Positions 14,973 to 20,462 of a DNA stretch of 20,462 nucleotides are shown in pieces. The notes under the pieces were generated by a model, which saw only the letters and a program-made list of their open reading frames with translations, searched no databases and had not been told where the DNA came from. The position numbers and the translations under genes were made by a program. Origin of the DNA: DATGEO01 sp035310015 (lineage in GTDB: Bacteria; Chloroflexota; Dormibacteria; Dormibacterales; Dormibacteraceae); assembly GCA_035310015.1 (NCBI GenBank), contig DATGEO010000120.1, positions 1 through 20,462 on the forward strand, read 5' to 3'. Numbering within the stretch: position 1 is the first letter of the stretch; every line of letters starts with the position of its first letter.

Positions 14973-16369
14973 GGGCTCTGTCGCGCTCGCGGCGCGTAGG
15001 GCAGCCCCTGGCCGCCGATCACGTCGGGCGCGCCCTCGGCGTCTTCGCGGCGCCACCGCCTGGAGAGCCGGAGCAGCAGGGTGACGAAGAAGAACGCAAT
15101 CACCGCGTAGACGACGACGAGCGTGGCCAGCATCGCCCAGATGAAGGCGGCGGGAGCGTCGGTGACCGCGTCCGACACGCGCATGGCGCCGTAGACGATC
15201 CACGGCTGCCGTCCGACCTCGGTCACGACCCAGCCTGCCTCCACCGTGAGATATGCGCCTACGCCCGCCAGCGCCGCGAATCGGTAGAACCAGCGCGACT
15301 CCGGCAGGCGCCGCCGCCTGATCAGGATCACGAAATACCAACCGGTCAGCAGGAGCGCCGTGCTGCCCAGCCCGACCATGAGGTCGAACGACAGGTGGGT
15401 CAGATTCGACTCCACCGCATCCGGCCGCGCGTTGGCCGCGAAGCTCGTGAGCCCCCGCACCACGGTCGAGGGCGAGAAGCCGACCAGGATCGAGTCGAAG
15501 GACGGTATCGGGATTCCGAAATGGACGTTGCCTGACGAGTCGATCAGACCGCCGACGATCTCGGGATTGTTGGCACGCGTCTGCCAGGTGACCTCCATGG
15601 CCGCGAACTTCGCCGGCTGATCAAACGTGAGCGCGCGTGCCGAAAGGTCGCCGACCACCCACTCCACCGGCGCGAGCGCAGCGGCGACCGTGAATGGGAC
15701 TCCGAACGCCAGCCGCTGGTAGTGGTCGCGCCGCCCGCGCAGCCACGCGACCGCGTAGATCGAGGCCACCGCGAAGCCGGCGGTGAGGTAGATCGCGATC
15801 GTGAAATGCCAGAACTCGTAGGTGAGCGCCTTCGTGAACAGCGCGGCCCAGACGTCGACGTCCAGCGTGCCGCCGGGCTGGACGGTCACGCCGCCTGGCG
15901 TGTTCATCCAGGAGTTGGCCGCCAGCACGCCGAACGCGCCCAGCAGGCCGGCCGGCGGCAGCACCAGGCCGAGCAGGAAGTGCGTTCGCGGGCGCAGCCG
16001 GTTCCAGCCGTAGAGATAGATGCTGATGAAGATCGCCTCGAGGAAGAAGGCCCAGCCCTCGATGGCGAACCCCAACCCGAACGCCGCCCCGAACCTGCCG
16101 AGCATCTTCGGCCACAGAATTCCGAACTCGAAAGACAGGATGGTTCCGGTCACGGCTCCGACCGCGAACTGAACGCCCATGACAACCGACCAGCGCCGGG
16201 CGATTCGAATCGCGACGTCGTCTCGGCGTGCGATGCCGATTCCTTCCATCAGCAGCGTCAGGGTGGGGAGTGCGACTCCCAGCGGGACCAGGAGGATGTG
16301 GTAACCGAGCGTGAACGCCATGAGGATGCGGCTCGGAAGAAGTGCCGGCTCGACGGCGTCCAGCGGCAT
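14969..16369 (-). CDS. cydA: Cytochrome bd quinol oxidase subunit I
   Basis: 466 residues. Heme-associated residues are His24 (YHILLVPLGV), Glu104 and Glu111 (IEGWAFFLEA), His188 (FWHFTIAIYL) and Met331 (LMVGLG), the positions corresponding to the b595, b558 and d ligands and proton path of E. coli CydA. GRQPW (386-390) is the conserved C-terminal motif. The Q-loop (about 240-325) is short, as in cyanide-insensitive CIO-type members. The spacing between the two Glu is 7 residues rather than the 8 of E. coli. There is no SD before the ATG, and only 44 nt separate it from the divergent MFS gene. It ends in a cytosolic acidic/basic tail. The operon is cydA-cydB. Confidence 0.94.
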   Translation of the reverse strand: MPLDAVEPALLPSRILMAFTLGYHILLVPLGVALPTLTLLMEGIGIARRDDVAIRIARRWSVVMGVQFAVGAVTGTILSFEFGILWPKMLGRFGAAFGLGFAIEGWAFFLEAIFISIYLYGWNRLRPRTHFLLGLVLPPAGLLGAFGVLAANSWMNTPGGVTVQPGGTLDVDVWAALFTKALTYEFWHFTIAIYLTAGFAVASIYAVAWLRGRRDHYQRLAFGVPFTVAAALAPVEWVVGDLSARALTFDQPAKFAAMEVTWQTRANNPEIVGGLIDSSGNVHFGIPIPSFDSILVGFSPSTVVRGLTSFAANARPDAVESNLTHLSFDLMVGLGSTALLLTGWYFVILIRRRRLPESRWFYRFAALAGVGAYLTVEAGWVVTEVGRQPWIVYGAMRVSDAVTDAPAAFIWAMLATLVVVYAVIAFFFVTLLLRLSRRWRREDAEGAPDVIGGQGLPYAPRARQSP

Positions 16370-16413
16370 CTGATCATTGAAGCGCGAACCGGCGGAACAA
16401 GTCGCGTCACCCT

Positions 16414-17718
16414 ATGGTTGGTCGAATCGTGGCCGTGACAGCCTCGGCTCCCAACCGGCGATTCCACTACGCGTGGGTGGTCGCCGCGGTCACGGGCATC
16501 ACGATCATGGGCGCCGCCGGCTTCCGCGCCACCCCCAGCGTCCTGATCGTTCCGCTCCAGCACGAGTTCGGCTGGAACCGGGCGGTGATCTCGGTCGCGG
16601 TGTCGATCAACCTCATCCTGTTCGGGCTCACCGGCCCGTTCGCCGCCGCCCTCATGGAGCGGTTCGGGCTTCGCGTGGTGACGGTCGGCGCGCTGCTCAC
16701 CATCGCCACCGGTGCGCTGCTGACCGCGTTGATGACGGCGCCCTGGCAGCTGTATCTGCTCTGGGGAGTGGTGGTCGGTGTCGGCACGGGCAGCATGGCC
16801 TCGGTGCTCGCGGCCAACGTGGCCGCGCGGTGGTTCGTCAAGCGAAGAGGGCTCGTTCTCGGCGCCCTCACCGCCGCCGGCGCGACGGGGCAGCTGATAT
16901 TCCTGCCCGGCCTCGGCTACCTCGCTCAGAACGTGGGCTGGCGCTGGGTCTCGATCACCGTCGCGGCGGGGGCCCTTGCGGTCGCGCCGCTGCTTGCCAT
17001 CTTCCTGCGCAACCGGCCTCGCGACGTGGGCCTGCGCGCCTACGGGGCGAATGAGGACGACGTCGTGGTCGCCACCGCCGGCAGCCCCATCGCCAACGCG
17101 TTTCGCGGCCTGCGACTGGGCGTGCGCTCGCGCGACTTCTGGCTGCTGGGCGGCAGCTTCTTCATCTGCGGCGCCTCGACGAACGGCCTCATCGGCACCC
17201 ACCTGATCCCGGCGTCGGTCGACCACGGAATGGCCGAGGTGACGGCCGCGAGCCTCCTGGCGGTGATCGGCGTCTTCGACGTCGTGGGGACGCTCGCCTC
17301 CGGCTACCTCACCGACCGGTTCGACAGCCGCCGCCTGCTGTTCATGTACTACGGCCTGCGCGGCCTGTCGCTTCTGCTGCTGCCTTACGCGTTCGGCAGC
17401 CCGCAGTTCGGGCTCATCCTGTTCATCGTCTTCTACGGTCTCGACTGGGTCGCGACCGTCCCGCCGACGGTCCAGCTCGCGCGAAAGGTCTTCGGCCAGC
17501 AGAACTTCGCCATTGTGTACGGGTGGATCTTCGCGGCTCACCAGATCGGAGCGGCGACGATCGCGTTCGCGGCCGGCGAGGTGCGCACGGTGTTCGGCGA
17601 CTACCAGATCGCGTTCATGAGCTCAGGCTTGCTCTGCCTGCTGGCCGCAGGCCTCGTGCTCCGCATCGCCCGCCCGCGGCCGGGCCGCGTCGAGGTCCTC
17701 GAGCCGGCGTACTCCTGA
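16414..17718 (+). CDS. MFS transporter, OFA-like (oxalate/formate antiporter family)
   Basis: 434 residues with about 12 transmembrane helices in two halves. The first half contains VAAVTGITIMGAAGFRATPS and ALMERFGLRVV (MFS motif A region); the second half has GYLTDRFDSRRLLF as the equivalent loop. The N-terminal HYAWVV and the central cytosolic loop near residues 210-225 fit the OFA/monocarboxylate group. The substrate is unknown, probably an organic anion. The ATG at 16414 is chosen; GTG codons at 16429 and 16435 are alternatives. There is no SD. Its stop TGA (17716-17718) overlaps the first codons of the CopC-CopD frame, so it may be translationally linked to that gene. It lies 44 nt from divergent cydA. 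Confidence 0.88.
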   Translation: MVGRIVAVTASAPNRRFHYAWVVAAVTGITIMGAAGFRATPSVLIVPLQHEFGWNRAVISVAVSINLILFGLTGPFAAALMERFGLRVVTVGALLTIATGALLTALMTAPWQLYLLWGVVVGVGTGSMASVLAANVAARWFVKRRGLVLGALTAAGATGQLIFLPGLGYLAQNVGWRWVSITVAAGALAVAPLLAIFLRNRPRDVGLRAYGANEDDVVVATAGSPIANAFRGLRLGVRSRDFWLLGGSFFICGASTNGLIGTHLIPASVDHGMAEVTAASLLAVIGVFDVVGTLASGYLTDRFDSRRLLFMYYGLRGLSLLLLPYAFGSPQFGLILFIVFYGLDWVATVPPTVQLARKVFGQQNFAIVYGWIFAAHQIGAATIAFAAGEVRTVFGDYQIAFMSSGLLCLLAAGLVLRIARPRPGRVEVLEPAYS

Positions 17719-18815
17719 TCGCGGCAGGGCTTGCCCTGCTGCCGCTCGCGGTCCAGGCCCACGCGCAGCTCGTGCGGTCCGACCCGGCGCCGGACGCGCG
17801 CCTGCAGACCGCGCCGGCTGAGGTGACCCTGATCTTCACCGAGCAGGTGACGCCCGCCGGCCCGGGCATCCGCGTGTACGCGCCCAGCGGCGCGCAGGTC
17901 GCAGGCGCGGTGGTGGCGCGCGGCACCACGCTGTCGGCGCCGATGACGTCGAGCGAAACCGGCACGTTCATCGTCAGCTGGGAGGTCTTCGCGGCCGACA
18001 CCCATCCATCGCGCGGCGTGTTCTCCTTCACCGTCGGGGCGCCGAGCTCCAACCCGTACTCGGCGCTGCTGACCTCGGGTGAGATCGGGACGTCCACGCC
18101 GCTGGGTCTCGTGCTCCAGGCGCTCGCCCACTGGATTCACTTCGCCGGCTTTGCGCTGGTGTTCGGCGTCGCCGGCTACCGCGTGCTGACGCGCGGCGGC
18201 GGCTTCAACCGCACTCTGGGCGCGGGCGTCGCGCTCCTCATCGCCGCCGAGCCGGTCGCGGTGGTGGCGCAGCTCGCGAGCCTCTCGTTCGACGGCGACA
18301 CCGCGGTCGCCGTCCTCGGCTCGGGCTTCGGGAGGCTGGTCGCGCTGCGCCTGGCGGCGGCGCTGCTGGCGTGGACGGTGATGGCGATCGGCCGGTCGTG
18401 GCCGCTGCTGGCGATCGGGGCCGCGGTCGCGCTCCTGGACGGATTCGGCGCGCACGCCATTGCCGGGCTGCCGGGCGTCGGGCAGGTGCTGGTCGCGGTG
18501 CACGTCGGAGCGATGGGCCTCTGGGCCGGCGGCCTGGCCGCCTACGCGCAGAAGCCCGACCGCCGCTTCGTGCGCTACGCCGCGGCGGCTTTCGGCGTCG
18601 CCGCCGGCACCGGCCTGCTGCTGGCCTTCGCGCACACCGCGTACGTCTCGGCGCTGATCGATACCGACTACGGCCGGGTGCTGCTGCTCAAGGTCGCGAT
18701 CGTCGGCGCCGTGCTGGTCACCGTCCTGCTCCGCCGCCGCCGGCTCGAGCTTGGTGGGGCGGCCGCCATCATCGCCGTGGCGGCCCTGGTGGCCGCCCTT
18801 CCGCCTTCTCGCTAG
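17715..18815 (+). CDS. CopC-CopD fusion copper protein (YcnJ-like), non-canonical start
   Basis: About 366 residues if started at the CTG at 17715; no ATG, GTG or TTG lies in frame close enough to include the signal peptide. It has a signal-peptide core LIAAGLALLPLAV, then VQA followed by HAQL. Cleavage after VQA would leave an N-terminal His, which in CopC binds Cu(II). ADTHP near residue 95 supplies the Asp and His that complete the known CopC site. Residues about 20-110 are CopC, ending VFSFTVGAP; the rest is a CopD domain with about eight helices (HWIHFAGFALVFGVAGYR, VHVGAMGLWAGG, YGRVLLLKVAIV). The role is copper binding outside the membrane and transport or uptake. Upstream in-frame residues RRGPRAG would make a good n-region, so the true start may lie inside the MFS gene. 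The 3' end overlaps the response regulator by 47 bp. Confidence 0.82.
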   Translation: MIAAGLALLPLAVQAHAQLVRSDPAPDARLQTAPAEVTLIFTEQVTPAGPGIRVYAPSGAQVAGAVVARGTTLSAPMTSSETGTFIVSWEVFAADTHPSRGVFSFTVGAPSSNPYSALLTSGEIGTSTPLGLVLQALAHWIHFAGFALVFGVAGYRVLTRGGGFNRTLGAGVALLIAAEPVAVVAQLASLSFDGDTAVAVLGSGFGRLVALRLAAALLAWTVMAIGRSWPLLAIGAAVALLDGFGAHAIAGLPGVGQVLVAVHVGAMGLWAGGLAAYAQKPDRRFVRYAAAAFGVAAGTGLLLAFAHTAYVSALIDTDYGRVLLLKVAIVGAVLVTVLLRRRRLELGGAAAIIAVAALVAALPPSR

Positions 18816-19458
18816 CCAGCCCATGCCGGAACGCGTACGCCACCGCCTGCGAGCGGTCGCGCAGCTGCGCCTTGCCGAAGATGTTGTTGATGTGCGTCTT
18901 GACCGTGGCCTCGCTGATGAACAGGCTCGCCGCTATCTCCTGGTTGCTCTGGCCGCGCGCAATGAGGCGCAGCACGTCGACCTCCCGCTGGGTCAGGGCG
19001 TCTGGATAGACCGGTCGCGCTGAAACGGCCGGCGACGAGAGGCCCTCGGCCAGCCGCCGCTGCACCGACGGCTCGAACAGCGCCTCGCCCGCGTGGACCG
19101 TCTCGATTGCGCGTGCGATCTCGCTCGCGCTGGAATCCTTCGTGAGGTAACCGCGCGCGCCGGCCTGCAGCGCCGAGAAGACCGACTCGTCGTCGGCGTA
19201 GGTCGTGAGCACGATCACACGGGTCGAAGGCAGCGTGGCGGTGATGCGGCGCGTGGCCTCGACCCCGCCGACGCGCGGCATGCGCAGGTCCATCAGCACC
19301 ACGTCGGCCTTCTGGCGGCCGGCGACGTTGACCGCTTCGTCGCCGTCGGCCGCGCTGCCGACCACGTCGATGCCGGGGCTGAGCCGCAGCATCGTGATGA
19401 GCCCTTCCCGAACCAGAGTCTGGTCGTCGGCGACGACGACCCTGATGCCCTCGCTCAT
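18769..19458 (-). CDS. NarL/FixJ-family response regulator
   Basis: 229 residues from the ATG at 19458; an alternative ATG at 19470 would add four residues. The chosen start overlaps the kinase stop (ATGA at 19455-19458). The receiver domain (5-120) has ADDQTL with the acidic pair, phospho-acceptor Asp57 (VLMDLRMPRVGG), the Thr in VIVLTTY and Lys in YLTKDSS. The LuxR HTH (about 155-215) reads LTQREVDVLRLIARG, SNQEIAASLFISEATVKTHI. The final residues past FRHGLASEK are a tail that overlaps the convergent copper gene by 47 bp. It is the partner of the histidine kinase just upstream. Target genes are not evident; the flanking copC-copD is convergent and gives no promoter clue. Confidence 0.93.
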   Translation of the reverse strand: MSEGIRVVVADDQTLVREGLITMLRLSPGIDVVGSAADGDEAVNVAGRQKADVVLMDLRMPRVGGVEATRRITATLPSTRVIVLTTYADDESVFSALQAGARGYLTKDSSASEIARAIETVHAGEALFEPSVQRRLAEGLSSPAVSARPVYPDALTQREVDVLRLIARGQSNQEIAASLFISEATVKTHINNIFGKAQLRDRSQAVAYAFRHGLASEKAEGRPPGPPRR

Positions 19459-20462
19459 CCCGGCAGCCATAGGCGCACGCGGAAGCCGGAATCCGTGCGC
19501 CCCGCCTCGAACTTCCCGCCGAGAAGCTCCGCTCGCTCGCGCATACCGAGGAGCCCATAGCCGCCGTCGCCGGCACTGCCGGCCTGGGCGCCGACGTCTG
19601 TGACCGTCAGCTCCGTGCCACCGGTCTCGAAGCGCAGCACCGCCTCAACCCGCTCGGGGTGCGCGTGCTTGCGGACGTTGGTGAGGGCCTCCTGTGCGGT
19701 GCGATAGATCGCGAGCTGCGCATCCGGCGCGAGGGGCCGGGCCACGCCTTCGACACGCAGCTCGGCCGCTGTTCCGGAGTCGTGCTTGAACTCCTCGACG
19801 AGCTGCGCCAGCTGGTCGGGCCCCGGGACGCGGTCGCCGCGCAGCGCCGACACGGCGCTGCGAGTCTCGTCGATGCCTTCCTTCGCGAGCCGGTGCGCAC
19901 GCTCCACCGCCGCGAGCGCTTCAAAGTCGTCGCCACGCCGCTCGAGCATCAGCCGCGCGCCTTCGAGCTGCACCGCCAGCGCCGCCAGCGTGTGGGCGAG
20001 GACGTCGTGGATCTCGCGCGCGATGCGGGCCCGCTCGTTGATGGCCGCGGCCTCGACCTGCGCATCGTGGTTCGCCTGCAGCTCGTGCAGCAGCGCTGTC
20101 GTGCGCGCCTGCTCCTCGCGCAGGTATCCCACCGAGCGCGAGGCGAGGAAGGCGAAGCTGAGGCCGAGTCCGTACGAGAGAAGGCTCACGGGCTGCAGGC
20201 CCGAGCGCGCCACGATCGCCGCGAGATAGGCAGCGATGATCACGCCCGCGTAGACGTTGCCCGTGCGCTCGTCGAAGCGGTTCGCCGCCGTCGACAGGGC
20301 GACGATCGCGGCGATGATGGACCCACCTTGGGGTGACTGCAGCGCGAGGGCGATCGCCGCGGCGCCGAGCACCACGACGAGCGCGGTGCCGAATGGGCCC
20401 TCTTTCTGCCGGAAGCCCTCGATCAGGAGTGTCCACGTGACGCCGATCACCACGACCGTCGC
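19455..20462 (-). CDS. NarL-type sensor histidine kinase, 5' partial
   Basis: At least 332 residues, open through the window edge. The first in-window start is a GTG at 20453, but the gene probably begins outside, since only about four to five hydrophobic segments are present (residues 1-105). Residue numbers here count from that GTG. There is no extracytoplasmic sensing domain in view, so it may sense within the membrane or through an N-terminal part not included. The HisKA_3 domain has the phospho-acceptor His149 in RIAREIHDVLAHTLAALAV. The HATPase domain shows the N-box EALTNVRKHAHPERVEA and the G-box region VTDVGAQ with YGLLGMRERAELLGG. It overlaps the response regulator start by 4 nt (ATGA), so both are co-transcribed and coupled. 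The stimulus is unknown. Confidence 0.92.
   Translation of the reverse strand, partial: ATVVVIGVTWTLLIEGFRQKEGPFGTALVVVLGAAAIALALQSPQGGSIIAAIVALSTAANRFDERTGNVYAGVIIAAYLAAIVARSGLQPVSLLSYGLGLSFAFLASRSVGYLREEQARTTALLHELQANHDAQVEAAAINERARIAREIHDVLAHTLAALAVQLEGARLMLERRGDDFEALAAVERAHRLAKEGIDETRSAVSALRGDRVPGPDQLAQLVEEFKHDSGTAAELRVEGVARPLAPDAQLAIYRTAQEALTNVRKHAHPERVEAVLRFETGGTELTVTDVGAQAGSAGDGGYGLLGMRERAELLGGKFEAGRTDSGFRVRLWLPG

Noticed and set aside
1..20462. CRISPR arrays, tRNA, rRNA, IS ends, phage or att sites
   Set aside because: No spaced direct repeats, cloverleaf-like sequence, transposase or integrase motif was seen on either strand by eye.

Overview
The window is GC-rich with dense, short-gap gene packing, and most third codon positions are G or C. 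Likely products include an F420-type LLM oxidoreductase, a mycobacterial Rv1284-like beta-carbonic anhydrase, a Fer4/CDGSH protein, a DUF4242 protein, a NarL-type two-component pair and a hydrolase/cyclase-like/LuxR fusion. Several genes have starts with little or no leader. Together these suggest a soil-type Gram-positive-like lineage (Actinomycetota, Chloroflexota or Dormibacterota). This is inference from gene content, with no 16S or marker gene to confirm it. I saw no rRNA, tRNA, CRISPR, IS element, phage gene or origin, so this reads as chromosomal backbone.

Layout. 1-7.1 kb, plus strand: an ABM-type small monooxygenase; an unusually long SPFH (flotillin-like) membrane protein with repeated N-terminal modules, followed by a terminator; a dienelactone hydrolase; a three-domain protein joining an alpha/beta hydrolase, a dead class III cyclase-like domain and a LuxR helix-turn-helix; a DUF4242 protein translationally coupled to a secreted Cys/His-containing protein, ending in an 11-bp hairpin; a five-bladed beta-propeller protein (GH43/GH130-like); and a DUF1801 protein. 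7.0-10.1 kb, minus strand: a beta-carbonic anhydrase, Fer4/CDGSH protein and NUDIX hydrolase run (probable operon), then marR followed by an LLM oxidoreductase. 10.2-13.95 kb, plus strand: a two-gene ABC exporter with one degenerate and one consensus ATPase site (TM287/288 or BmrCD type). It is divergent from marR across a palindromic operator carrying promoters in both directions. 13.97-16.37 kb, minus strand: cytochrome bd oxidase cydA-cydB, convergent with the exporter, with a hairpin built from both stop codons. 16.4-18.8 kb, plus strand: an OFA-like MFS transporter overlapping a CopC-CopD copper protein that lacks a canonical start codon. 18.8-20.46 kb, minus strand: a NarL/FixJ response regulator and its histidine kinase, whose 5' end runs off the window.

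How they work together. The clearest regulatory unit is marR plus the heterodimeric ABC exporter: a MarR repressor probably controls itself, the downstream LLM gene and the exporter from one palindrome, a typical drug- or xenobiotic-responsive efflux switch. The cyd operon gives a high-affinity, CO/NO-tolerant terminal oxidase. CopC-CopD handles copper. The two-component pair is coupled by an ATGA overlap, but its targets are not evident. The strongest candidates for something undescribed are the hydrolase/pseudo-cyclase/LuxR fusion (3233-4795) and the multi-module SPFH protein (399-2378).
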